Source: Neoarius graeffei
Taxonomy: Eukaryota; Chordata; Actinopteri; Siluriformes; Ariidae
Reading direction: 5' to 3'
NCBI RefSeq assembly: GCF_027579695.1
Contig: NC_083583.1
Location: 5,519,705-5,583,704, forward strand
DNA: 64,000 nucleotides
Position numbers and translations under genes: made by a program. Below are positions 43,605-64,000 of this stretch, piece by piece. The first letter of the stretch is position 1; every line of letters begins with the position of its first letter. Below the pieces are notes generated by a model, which was not told where the DNA came from, made no database searches, and worked only from the letters and a program-made list of their open reading frames with translations.

Positions 43605-44699
43605 GACCACATATTGCGACCCGACATTAGCATCTATAAAAACTATACATACATCTGTGTATAAGATAAGTTAATGTACTGCACATGTAACTGCGCATAT
43701 ACATGAGTGTATGCACAATGTCCTCAGACATCTTCATTAGGAGCGAGACGTGCTATATCTTATTTTGATTTTAAGTTTTATTAATTTATTTACTTACTTA
43801 TTTTATTTATTTATTTTCTACCTTAATACATCTTATGTGCACATTTTTTTTTTTTAATTTCAATCATCACAAGGCAGTGTGTGTGGGAAGTAGGGGTGGG
43901 CATTGGATAGGTCTGTTTACTCTCTGTTTGTTAAAAAATCTATAAAACAAGAAGAATATGTACCATAATGGTTCTGTACGACCAAACTTTTCTTCAATAA
44001 AAAAAAAAAGAAAAAAAAAATGAATGGAAAGTATATACGAAGGAAAGGAAACGCAGGACCAAACTAATAAATATGGGCGCTCAGCGAGCACCTCGGTGTG
44101 ATCAGCTGTTCGTTTAGTGACAGAATGATGGAACTGTCAGTGCACGCTTAAAGGGAAACCTGTAGATGGCAGTAATGCAACACTGTGGATGCCAGCTGCT
44201 GTAAAACCCAAAAGAAGAAGGTAAACCTGCGCATGCGCACACGGACTTCCTCTGTCTGCTTGACTGCGCCAAGCGAGCGATTTCATGCACGTTATTTGCT
44301 TTAATCGCCTCAAATTAAATAACTTCCCAGCCACAGAATGGCCTGATATTTTTGAGATCGTACAGAAATAAACATACATCACAACGACCACATTTCAGAC
44401 GGCACTAAATTTCACCGATTTTATGAAATCGAAAGGCCGTCTCGCTTTAAAGATTACAGCCGCCAGGACTGTATTGCATTACAGGAATAGATAGTAGCTG
44501 GTCTATCAGTCACATAGTTGACATCTCACAAAATGATGTGTGATTCGTGTTCTATCCTGAAAAACATAAAAGCATTTGAGCGCGGCTCTGCTGTGGACCT
44601 TTTACGTGGGACGTGCTACTATTATTTGGCAGTATTTACAGTATACCAAAACCCAACATTCTTCATTTTTACCAAATTGCCCACCTCAAATTTCTCAGT

Positions 44700-45065
44700 A
44701 TTCACAGAGACTCTCAAATCTGCTCCAGCTCCGGTCACCACTGAGGGTCAGGACATCGAGGTGGTATAGAACTACCTGGGTGTCCACCTGAGTGACCAGC
44801 TTTGGTGGGACATGAAGATGGACAGCCTGGACAAAAAGGGACACATTCTCTGAGGGATGAGGCTGAACCTTTGGAGTGTGAGCTCCACTGCTATGAACGT
44901 TCTACAAGTGTTGTGTCAAAGCACCATCTTTGATTCTGCAATGATCTGAAACAACCAGCACCAGTAAAATCCTGTATAGACCTGGATCAGTTATGGGTTC
45001 CAGACTGGATGCAGAAAAGGTGGCAGCGGGGAACAGGATGCTGTCCAAACTCTTCCTCCGTCACT
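44700..45065 (+). pseudogene. LINE (L2/Rex1-like) C-terminal remnant
   Basis: Frames on the plus strand give 'NYLGVHLSDQLWWDMKMDSL', 'DKKGH' and, further on, 'SRMDAEKVAAGNRMLSKLFL', the 'YLGVHLDxxLxW..LxKKGxxRL' region after the RT of L2/Rex1-type LINEs. Stops interrupt it. It may be the same family as 4171-4395. Confidence 0.6.
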
Positions 45066-45814
45066 AAAGGAACTGCTTGGCCCCCTTAATTCTTGCTTGC
45101 AGCCATATTTTTAACAGAATGATCTGCTGCTGCTTTTTTTTTTTCTTTCTTAGGTTCTCTATTGCCTCCTTTGGGCTGCTCCAAGGCTGAAATTTCACAG
45201 CGCGGATGAAGTGTCTTATCTTATCACGCAGGCGGAGAAAACTAACAGGCAAGACGCCTCAAATGCAAATCAACATCATTCTATTTACATAAATTTACAT
45301 TATAAATCACTGAAATATTAATAAACAATTATTAAAACTGGCTTTTTTTTTTTTAATTTCTTACCCAAGTCTAGAAAGTACAACGTCGTCATTTATGCTG
45401 TCGGTTTTCTCCGCGTAACTTTTAGCGTATTTTATACAGAATTAATTAAAAGTCATGACACTTTCCAGCGACAGGATTCACAGAGAATTGTAGCTCGTTA
45501 CTAAGTTCCTCCTAAATGGTAATAAAAGCTTCTTCAAGGAGAGTCTTTTACGAAGTATTTCCAAAGCTGAGAAGCTGGGTGGAGCCTGTTACTATAGATA
45601 GAGTATTTCAACAAATGAACATTGACTGCAATTGGCTTATGTGGTTGCAATCTGGGCTGTAAATTAAAAAAATAAATAAAAAATTCTTGTTTTTTCTTAC
45701 CCATTCCTGTTAGTATTTTCCTTTCTTTCTTCCCCCTTTCATTATTTCTTTGTGTCTTAGTAGTTAGTATCTTCTTTCTTTTCTTTTCTTCAGACTTCCG
45801 AGTCTTCTTTTTAT
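45066..45814. other. No gene; pyrimidine-rich 3' part
   Basis: Unique-looking sequence, then a C/T-rich tract (about 45685-45810). The basic, Lys/Arg-rich minus-strand frame over it is a low-complexity artefact. Confidence 0.5.
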
Positions 45815-46250
45815 GCCTCCGCCACCTTAAGGTGCAGGAGGCATTATGTTTTTGGGTTGTCCGTGCGTGCGTCAGTCCTGAAACCTTGTGAACGCGATAT
45901 CTCAAAGGCTAATGAAAGGAATTTCACCATACTTTCACCATTTGTGCACTTTGGGACAAACATGAACTGATTAGATTTTGAGGTTAAAAGGTCTAAGGTC
46001 AAGGTCACTGTGAGGTCAAATGTCTGTCCGAAAACCTTGTGAACACTATCTCCAAGGCAGATGAAAGGAATTTCACCATACTTTCACCATTTGTACACTT
46101 GGGGACAAACATGAACTGATTAGATTTTGAGGTTAAAAGGTCTAAGGTCAAGGTCACTGTGAGGTCAAATGTCCATCCCCAAATCACAACTTAATAAGGC
46201 GTGTGGTCTACCAGGCGGAGGCGTCCCCATCGACGCCGCTGGTATAGAGT
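45815..46250. mobile_element. MITE with 'gcctccgcc' termini and an internal tandem duplication
   Basis: The left end 'tatgcctccgccaccttaag' and right end 'ccaggcggaggcgtcccc' carry complementary 'gcctccgcc'/'ggcggaggc' cores. Inside, a ~145-bp unit beginning 'aaaccttgtgaac' and ending 'gaggtcaaatgtc' is repeated twice (about 45883-46024 and 46031-46172) with few differences. Non-coding. Confidence 0.65.
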
Positions 46251-46745
46251 TCTATCTAGTCTTTCGTCCTTTCTAGCGTGCATTTAAGTGTTTTTTCCTT
46301 TCTGTTGTTTGGACTTTCTTATTCGTCTTTTTCCATTCAGTCTCTTATTAATTTCTCTTTTTTCTTAGCCCCCCCTTCCTTCTTATTTTCCCCTCTATTA
46401 GTTTTTTCCTTTTCCTTATTTCTCATAAGTTCTGTCTTCTTATGAGCATTTTGTTTCTTTCCCTTTATCTTTGTTTTTCTTTCTCTCTTTTTTCTTCCCA
46501 TCCTTCCTCCCTCTCTCTCTCACTCATTGGTATTTTCTCTTATTTTTTTCCTCCTTTAAAAAGCTTGCCATCATTAAATACATAAAATAATCTCTAGACG
46601 CAGCCGATTACGATGGTTTTTGCTTTTAGTGTTTAGGATTCCTGTGGATTAAACAGTTACTGAATCAGAACAAGAAAAAAAAAAAAAAAAAACCTCTTTT
46701 AGCCCTAATTTTTGAAGGAAACCTCTCCTAAATCAGGCGACTCAG
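46251..46745. repeat. Pyrimidine-rich low-complexity tract
   Basis: Dense TTTCTT/TTCCTT runs from about 46258 to 46560, then an A20-type run near 46675-46692. No coding content. Confidence 0.7.
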
Positions 46746-46751
46746 AGGTAC

Positions 46752-47262
46752 GTTTAGACTACGTTCAGACTGCACCCTGAAACGACCCATATCCGATTTT
46801 TTTTGCCCATATGCGATCTGTATCCGATTTGTTATTGACAATCTGAACGACACTGATCCGATTTTTTTCACGTGCGACCCAGGCCGCTTGGATATGTAGT
46901 CCTAATTCTGATGCATATCCGTTATTTTCACATGCGACTGCAGTCTGACGGGACAGGTCGCATTCATGCGACCTACACGTCATCAACAAGAGACAAACGT
47001 CACTATTCTGCGTTGGCTAATCCCGCCTCTTTGGAAGAGTGCGCTTTTTTTTTTTGTTTATGTATTACATAGATGTGCTTATTACGTGTCAATTTGCGCA
47101 GGCGGGACACTTTTGGGTCGTTTTCCGTTCATATTGGAGATCGCATACAAGTCTCATATAATTGGTAATGTGAACGGCCTAACAAAAAAAAAAAAAAAAA
47201 TCGGATTTCACAACAAATCGGATATGGGTCGTTTCAGGTTGCAGTCTGAACGTAGTGTTAGT
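46752..47262. mobile_element. hAT-like MITE ('ctacgttcagactgca' termini)
   Basis: Left end 'ctacgttcagactgcaccct' with 'gaaacgacccatatccgatt'. The right end is its complement ('aatcggatatgggtcgtttc', 'cagtctgaacgtag'). The inverted repeats are ~40 bp. The 'atccgat' motif recurs inside. No transposase. Confidence 0.8.
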
Positions 47263-47514
47263 TTCAGGAGTCTTTCTGAATCTGACTCCAACTGTTCAGG
47301 AGAAATCAAAAACGTTAAACAGCACTCGCTCTCTCTCACACCCAAATTCACAACAGGACTCAGAAGTGGTCATACTTTTCCCAACGGGACTTTATCTTCA
47401 TTTCAAGTATTCAAAACTTAAATAAAAACAAAGTTTTAAATAGTGAGCAACTTTTGCACATTTGCCACATTTTCTTTTCCATTTCAGTTGTACCCCAAAC
47501 CCTTATAAACAACT

Positions 47515-47550
<36 letters not shown>
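47515..47550. repeat. (CA)n microsatellite
   Basis: About seventeen CA units. Similar tracts lie at 18039-18074, 18664-18695 and 54262-54288. Confidence 0.95.
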
Positions 47551-47553
<3 letters not shown>

Positions 47554-48991
47554 TCAGAGCTGGAATCTTACCAGGGAACTTTACAGAGATAATAAACAGG
47601 GCAGAAACAGAGGATCGGCTGCAAGGTGACGGGAAACAAATCGGGAAGACGGGATGAAGTCCGGCTCACAGCTGCTGGTGATACGAAGCTTTAACGTCCA
47701 TCTTTAAGCATCACATGATATGCTTACATCACATCAACCAGCAGAGAGGAACAACTGGCGATGTCAGGGCCCTGATGCAAGGCACCTTGTGATGATCGAG
47801 GAACGAGTTCTCTTCCAATCTCTCTCAAACTGCAGCGCTGATCAATTCCGGATTCTGATTGGTCGGAAGGGGTTGATTCATTTTCTATAACAGCAGCTCC
47901 AAATCTCATTCACAATGGCTTTAAATAAAAACAAAGTGTAATCAATCTGTGAGGAGACGTTTATGGAAGGAGTCTCCAATGTCAGCGCTTCGTAATCTCC
48001 ATCCCCCCCCCCAACGTCTTCAGGACAGAATAGTTTACACTTTGTGATTTCTTGGTAATGAGACAAGCTGTGTTTTTGTGTCTTGTTAACTTTGAGAGCG
48101 AGAGGGAAAGAAAAAAAAAACGAGTCTGGTAAAGGAACGACCGTTTATAGCTGCTATAACAAGTGAAAACAGGAACCATCTTTTGCATTGAATGCAAAGT
48201 CAGATCCATAAGTATTTGGACAGTGACAAATTTCTGTACTGTTGCCTCTGTACACGCCTACAATGGGTTTGAAACGAAGCCATCAAGATAGCTAACAAAT
48301 ATTAACTGTTTAGGAGTTACAGCCGATTTTTACATAGCCCCTCCATTTTCACAGGCTCAAAAGTAACTGGACAATCAATAATCAGATTTATACTTGGATC
48401 CGAATACCATGGACTTCACCAAACACCGAGTTTCCTCCCTCAGGCCTTTACTGCAGCCGCCTTCAGTTGCTGCTTGTTTGTGGGGGTTTTCTGCCTTCAG
48501 TCAATGAAAAGCAGCTCAACTGGGTTGACTGACTCGGCCATTTAAGAACGTTCCATTTCTTTGCCTGAAGAAGCTCTTAGGTTTCTTTCGCAGGACGTTT
48601 TGGGTCGTGAAACACCATCTGATCAGTTTTGCAGCATTTGACTGAATCGGAGCCGAAAGTAAAGCTCTATACACTTCAGAATTCATCCTGCGACTTCTCT
48701 CAGCAGTCACATCACCAATAAACACCAGTCACCCAGTTCCAACGGCAGCCCCACACACCCAGATCCACCATGTTTGACAGAAGATCTCAAGCCCTTCCTT
48801 TCCTTCTCCATACTCTTCTCTTCCCATCACTCTGGTACAAATTCATCATGGTTTCATCTGTCCACAGAAGCCTGTCCCAGAACTAGGCCACCTTTCTAGC
48901 AAAGTCTAATTTGGCCTTTCTGTTCTTGAGCATTGGCAGTAATTTGCATCTTGAGGTCAACCCTGTATATTTACAAGAAAACCCTTCATTT

Positions 48992-49073
48992 TCTTTTTTT
49001 TTAAAGATATTTTTTGGGCTTTTTTCACCTTTATTGGATAGGACAGTGTAGAGACAGGACAGGAAATGAGTGG

Positions 49074-49104
<31 letters not shown>

Positions 49105-49183
49105 AGGGATCGGGAAATGACCTCGGGTCGGAATCGAACCCGGGTCCCCGGACTTATGGTACGGCGCCTTAGCCACGATGTCC
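48992..49183 (-). mobile_element. Third SINE type with GA-repeat body
   Basis: On the minus strand a tRNA-like head 'gacatcgtggctaaggcgcc' with B box 'gggttcgattccgacc' is followed by a (CT)n tract and a tail ending in A-rich text. The flanking duplication 'aacccttcattttctt' (left at ~48978, right at ~49187) is perfect, so the copy is young. It is the only copy of this family here. Confidence 0.85.
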
Positions 49184-49562
49184 CCAACCCTTCATTTTCT
49201 TGACTTGGCTACGTTTTGCGAGGGGTTTTTCCTTCACTAAAGAAGGAATTCAACAACCATCCACTTTAGTTGTCTTCCGTGGTCTTCCACATCTTTTGGT
49301 GTTCCTGAGCTCGCCAGTGCACTCCTTCTTTTCCTTCTCTTTAAAGCTGCACCATATTGTTGCGATGGCCTCTCCTAAAGTTCCTGCTGTCTCTCCGATA
49401 GGTCTGATTTGTTTTCAGCCTAATGATGGCCTCCTTCACTTTCACTTTGGACTGCATAATGAGAGTTCACATGAACAGCTAGGAATCAACTCCAGACTTA
49501 TACCCTGTGTCCAAAATCACTCACTACTCCCTATATAGGGAATTACTATATAGAGGACTATA

Positions 49563-50090
49563 CACTACCGTTCAAAAGTTTGGGGTCACTTTGAAATGTC
49601 CTTATTTTTGAAAGAAAAGCACTGTTCTTTTCAATGAAGATCACTTTAAACTAATCAGAAATCCACTCTATACATTGCTAATGTGGTAAATGACTATTCT
49701 AGCTGCAAATGTCTGGTTTTTGGTGCAATATCTCCATAGGTGTATAGAGGCCCATTTCCAGCAACTCTCACTCCAGTGTTCTAATGGTACAATGTGTTTG
49801 CTCATTGCCTCAGAAGGCTAATGGATGATTAGAAAACCCTTGTACAATCATGTTAGCACAGCTGAAAACAGTTGAGCTCTTTAGAGAAGCTATAAAACTG
49901 ACCTTCCTTTGAGCAGATTGAGTTTCTGGAGCATCACATTTGTGGGGTCGATTAAACGCTCAAAACGGCCAGAAAAATGTCTTGACTATATTTTCTATTC
50001 ATTTTACAACTTATGGTGGGAAATAAAAGTGTGACTTTTCATGGAAAACACAAAATTGTCTGGGTGACCCCAAACTTTTGAACGGTAGTG
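49563..50090. mobile_element. 528-bp Tc1/mariner-type MITE, copy 2
   Basis: Same termini and length as 28573-29100, flanked by TA (49561-49562, 50091-50092). Nested in the Tc1-like element of Family M copy B. Confidence 0.95.
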
Positions 50091-50450
50091 TATAAAGGCT
50101 GTCATTCCGAGACATTTAACATGATCTTTTTGTTAAAACAGCTTGAATTAAAGATAAAGGTCTCCACCTCAGTCACATCTTGACGGCTTCATTTCAAATC
50201 CATTGTGGTGGTGTACAGAGACAGAACCATAAAATGTCCAAATACTTATAGACCAGATTGTAGCTATAAATGGGAAATAAGAAACAAATGAAATTGTTGA
50301 CAAATTTGTCACGTAGAAGAGGATGAAAATGCTTCAGGAAGTCATGTTATAGGAAAACAAATCAACTTTGTCGTGGTAGTCGTAGTCCGTGAACGAGGCT
50401 GCTTCCCACCACCTCTTCGTTGATTATTTTCCTACAACAGCATTGTGCTA

Positions 50451-51690
50451 TTTAAAAACATAAATAAAAAAAAATTCCAATTTTCTACACAGAAGAGAGT
50501 GCGATTTTAAAAAGTACGACGCATTCGAGTCCTTAACTTGAGACTTTGCGTAAATCGTCTACAGTTGTTTCCGTGATCCATTTTCCTTTTTCATATTTAA
50601 AACAAAAATACACAACTTAACGATGATTAGTGCTATGATTAGGTTTAACATTTACAGAAAAGAGGTATTGAATGAGAACATGATCATTAGAGCTCACAAA
50701 TCATGCTCTGCGTTTGCCCATGATGACAAAAGATAATGCCGTATGTGAATCACACGCTCGGTTCATAACGACTCCAAGGTGCTTTCAAGATCAAAATATC
50801 CAGCGGAGTTGAAAATTGTCAAAATCAAAAAACAAAAAACCTCATTGGTGTGTGGAATGTTGCCTGGTGATGAGAAATTCACAGATGTCCCAATGTATGA
50901 GCACCTATGGCATGGAAGTCTGCCATTTTACAAATCCTACTCCAGAGAATTCACACGCAAAATTATTTCTCGCCATGACCTGCTCGCTCGGACGCAATGG
51001 CGTAGAGAATCAGCACCAATTACATTTCAGAAGGAAAAAAAAAAACACCAGTAAATAAAACAACGTCAGTTCTGTGCTCTATAGATACGCTTACAATACG
51101 AGAGTGTACGAAAGTGTATCCACGAAAAAAAAAAAAGCCCCATGGTGCTACATGACTCATCAGATAGGTTTCTTCAACTGATTCCAGCAGAGCAGAGCAC
51201 ACCATTTAAAAATAACATCAGACTGATGTCACGCAAGTATCATTACTTTACAAAACATTTACAAGACCAACGTCCGTATTAAGTGCATTTTAACAAGATA
51301 CAAAAGTTAATTAAAAGAAATACACTCATCCACTCTCTCCCCCCGTTCTCCCGTATCTATAGTGCGTGTGTGATCACGACAGACAAGAATTCCGACAATT
51401 TCTTGGAGAAAATAAATAAATAAATAAATAAAAACTGAACAAAAATAATTTGTTTCCTCAAAATTCACTTCCAACGCAAGTCTAAGAGCAGATGTTCGAT
51501 TTCCATACTAAACATTCACGTGAACGCATTTTCCCGAGAAAGCCTTTGAATTGTTTTGTCACGTGCTGTGTTACAGAGAAGAGCGCTATCTGCCCTCTTC
51601 CGCATACATTGCTAAACAGAAGCCTGGGATTGGCTAGCTATTTTAAAATTTCAAAAAAGTACAATTCAATTTTACATTATATTTACACAA
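50451..51690. other. No recognised feature
   Basis: AT-rich sequence with no domain, repeat boundary or splice pattern. It could include distal 3' UTR of kmt5b, but no clear leftward polyadenylation context was identified. Confidence 0.4.
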
Positions 51691-51694
51691 CGTT

Positions 51695-51860
51695 TGGGAG
51701 AAGTCATGGCCTAATGGTTTGAGAAGCAGCTTTGGGACCAAAAGGATGCCGGTTTGATTCCCTGGACCAGCAGGAATGGCTGAGGTTCCCTTTAACAAGA
51801 CCCTGGGTGTGTCGTACATTGCTCTGGATAAGAGCGGCTGTTAACGTAATGCAAAAATCA
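51695..51860 (+). mobile_element. tRNA-headed SINE with L2-like tail, copy 1
   Basis: Head 'catggcctaatggtttgaga', B box 'ggtttgattccc', 'gaccagcaggaatggctga', and tail 'ctctggataagagcggctg', a 3' end shared by many fish SINEs and L2 LINEs. Confidence 0.8.
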
Positions 51861-52127
51861 TTGACTTTAAGATGCGAGGTTTATATTTAGTTCTAATCAG
51901 CTATCCCAAATCTTTTGCAATGAACCTTGTGACAACAATGCGACCAGAACTCGGCTAACGATTTTCCAGTTTGCTCGCATCTTAAAGGCCTTGTGTTTGG
52001 ATTTCGGCGTCTAAGCAGCTGGTTGTCATTTGATCCTTTGTGCAAGATGAATGTCAACTTCTGCTAGCTTCATACTTAATAATTGAATACTAACTAGCTG
52101 AAGTAACAAATGCACTTTTGTTTTAAA

Positions 52128-52280
52128 CAAGACAGCCATGGCCTAATGGTCAGAGAAGCAGCTTTAGGACCAAAAGGTTGCCAGTTTGAGTCCCTGGACC
52201 AGCAGGAATGGCTGAAGTGCCCTTGAGCAAGGCTCCTAACCCCCAACTGCTCCCCAGGCTGCTCTGAATAACGTATTTGA
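52128..52280 (+). mobile_element. tRNA-headed SINE with L2-like tail, copy 2
   Basis: Same family and orientation as 51695-51860 ('catggcctaatggtcagaga', 'gcccttgagcaaggctcct'), with the tail degraded after 'gctgctctgaataac'. Confidence 0.8.
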
Positions 52281-52883
52281 GAACGATACAGGTCTGTCTT
52301 TATTAGAGAATAATAATTTTTAATACGAAACAATTTGTTTGTGTTTACTGATGTATCTGATGGTGTAATGATTGACACAAACTTCAGGAAACTTTTTACT
52401 GGATCGCTCCGTCAGAACAACGTTGGTAAGATTTTCCAAAACGAAAAAGACATCTTTCACGTCCGTCCTTTCCGCTTCAGCGAACTGGCTTTTGCGCCAG
52501 GCGAATTGTATTAACGTTTGGTCAAAAACTGTAAATGCTACAGCAACACCGTAAAGGTCTCACATCAGTCTCCTCCTCACACGTTTAGTGTTTTGGTTGC
52601 TGGTTTCGATTTACGTTCCACGGTTATATATTTTAAATTTGACATTTGCCCATAGACCACCATGGACTAAGTGCCATTTTAGCATAAAAAGTTTGCTATT
52701 TTACTATTCAGGGAAATGCTGAAATTCTTATCCACAGTAATCACACACAACGCTAGAGATACGGTGAAGAGAGAACAGACTGAAAATAAAAAGCTCAAGT
52801 TATTCCTTGAATGATGCATTTCTTTTCAGTGAAATGATAAAGTTAACCTGAAGTTTATGTACACGTGAATCTTAAATGTGAGC
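52281..52883 (-). other. Probable start of the kmt5b 3' UTR
   Basis: This segment follows the kmt5b stop codon in the sense of transcription. A minus-strand AATAAA is present near 52297-52303 (plus strand 'tttatt'), about 580 nt beyond the stop. Assignment is by position only. Confidence 0.35.
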
Positions 52884-62506
<9,623 letters not shown>

Positions 62507-62862
62507 CTAGTCGGAATGAAATCAGAACACAGCAGCCGTCATGGATTTCGTACGGCGCGCCCACATTTATGAACATCCATGTTTTCAGGAAAGACTTTCC
62601 AAATCACTGGTTTCTTTCTTTTTAAATAAAAACATCTGAAATCAGCGGCTTTATACAAATCATCCAAATCTGTATACATTTTCTACTTGTCTATAATAGA
62701 ATATTGATAAAATAACTGGCCAAAAATAAGATTTTCTAGGAAAAAAAACAAAAACAAACACCAGATCAACAATAAATAGATATTTTAGAATTCAAAAATG
62801 AACAATGTTTTATTCCTCCACATGGACAACTGGTTGACTTGAACTGTTTGTGATATTTCGAG
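62507..62862 (-). other. kmt5b intron, no recognised feature
   Basis: AT-rich intronic sequence upstream of the first visible exon. Confidence 0.6.
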
Positions 62863-63616
<754 letters not shown>

Positions 63617-64000
63617 GAGAGGTTTTAATCAATTCGGCCTGAAAGATACAAGCAGCACTCCATAAAGAAAATTAATGGTTTTTTTTTTACTTATTTATTT
63701 TTATTACAGCTCAAGCTTCCAGATATATAAAACAGAATCATGCTTTTTTTTGGACAAATATTAGACACCAATCATCTCCACATCCCTTTGATCATGACTG
63801 TAGTTGAACATGATCTTTATCCTGATTTCTATTACATGCTTAGCTTTCTGTAAAACTATTTTTAATGAAAGTTAAAAAAAAATAATAATAAATAAAGCCC
63901 GCCTCCGAAATCAGCCATCCACTACATTTTGTTCCGAAATGATATTTTCTGTAATTTTGGTCAACATTAACAATTTTAAACCTTATTATTTAATATTCAT
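63617..64000 (-). other. kmt5b intron, window edge
   Basis: AT-rich; no upstream kmt5b exon is recognisable before the window ends. Confidence 0.55.

Larger units (their letters stand above)
38069..44019 (+). mobile_element. Full-length L1-clade non-LTR retrotransposon
   Basis: A 5.95-kb element: 5' UTR of ~150 bp, ORF1 (38221-39105), a 665-bp spacer, ORF2 (39771-43604), ~390 bp 3' UTR and an A-rich tail. It is bounded by the perfect 16-bp target duplication 'atgaatggaaagtata' (38053-38068 and 44020-44035), and the 'aataaa' at 43995 is followed by poly(A). Both ORFs are free of stops. These features point to a recent insertion that may still be competent to move. Confidence 0.95.
37709..44450 (+). 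mobile_element. TTAA-flanked MITE, copy 2, split by an L1
   Basis: The left half (37709-38068) starts TTAA-'agctagacggcctttcag'. The right half (44036-44450) ends 'gaaaggccgtctcgct'-TTAA, so the 20-bp terminal inverted repeats are better preserved than in copy 1. The two halves join to a ~760-bp element colinear with copies 1 and 3. A stretch present in copies 1 and 3 ('acagaaagaaagcgagaag' to 'cgttatgttct') is missing near the insertion point. Confidence 0.8.
48195..50265 (-). mobile_element. Tc1-like transposon carrying two younger insertions
   Basis: The termini 'agtcagatccataagtattt' (left) and the complement 'aaatacttatagaccagatt' (right) match. The minus-strand transposase remnant at 48725-48516 reads 'FIGDVTAERSRRMNSEVYRA' and further 'NGTFLNGRVSQPS', equivalent to the region before the third acidic residue of Tc1 enzymes ('W.VLxWPSQSPDLNPIE'), with breaks. 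A SINE (48992) and a 528-bp MITE (49563) are nested inside. Confidence 0.8.
47845..50450 (+). mobile_element. Family M repeat, copy B (split by a Tc1 element)
   Basis: 'ggattctgattggtcggaag', 'tatggaaggagtctccaatg', 'ggtaaaggaacgaccgtttatagc' in the left part and 'tagctataaatggg' then 'gcttcccaccacctcttcgttgattattttcc' in the right part follow the order of copies A and C. A Tc1-like element separates the halves at ~48190-50265. Confidence 0.55.

Noticed and set aside
45534-45905. 123-codon Lys/Arg-rich frame
   Set aside because: Produced by the pyrimidine-rich tract and by an element terminus; no domain.

Overview
The window is eukaryotic, vertebrate and almost certainly teleost. It carries one spliced chromatin gene, the lysine methyltransferase kmt5b on the minus strand, in a landscape packed with fish-type mobile DNA: Tc1-like transposons, hAT and Harbinger-like MITEs, L1, L2-like and RTE LINE fragments, a Penelope-like insertion, and more than fifteen copies of one tRNA-derived SINE with a (GAGAT)n tail. 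There is no operon structure, CRISPR array, rRNA or free-standing tRNA gene. The species cannot be fixed from sequence alone. A catfish-like otophysan is possible, but that is a guess from the SINE type.

Layout. 1-4.9 kb holds old repeats, a CpG-rich segment that could be a promoter/first exon (2.7-3.06 kb), two direct SINE copies and LINE reverse-transcriptase remnants. 4.9-6.8 kb is a GAGTC-rich hAT-like element containing a tandem array of SINE pieces. 6.8-14.8 kb contains MITEs, a decayed Tc1 element broken up by SINEs, and an old ~0.5 kb duplicated block. 15.5-20.0 kb is a nested stack: an outer CAGGGTTAGTC element, a Tc1-like element inside it, and inside that a hAT element and a 5'-truncated L1 that itself holds a SINE. 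21.8-29.9 kb has a TTAA-flanked MITE, two decayed Tc1 transposase genes, a 528-bp Tc1-type MITE and a long palindrome built from a transposon ORF. 30-34 kb has a Penelope-like insertion with inverted ~258-bp arms and 14-bp target duplications, then a THAP-domain transposon with a foldback element in its middle. 37.7-44.45 kb is a second TTAA MITE split by a complete L1 retrotransposon (38069-44019) with two intact ORFs, a poly(A) tail and a perfect 16-bp target duplication. 44.5-52.8 kb is more MITE, Tc1 and SINE material.

Host gene. kmt5b runs right to left from beyond the right edge. Seven coding exons are visible (62506 down to 52884), and the N-terminal exons lie outside the window. The SET and post-SET region is spread over small exons, one only 20 nt. 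One ~7.0 kb intron (54206-61216) is full of repeats. The last exon encodes the long, conserved C-terminal tail. The two most upstream visible exons carry single-base insertions that break the frame, next to a ~750-bp GAAA microsatellite.

No new cellular pathway was seen. The most interesting items are the apparently intact L1, the Penelope palindrome with hammerhead-like cores, the foldback element inside a THAP transposon, the transposon-ORF palindrome, and the kmt5b microexon and frame breaks. All family assignments come from reading translations and repeat structure; no database search was run.
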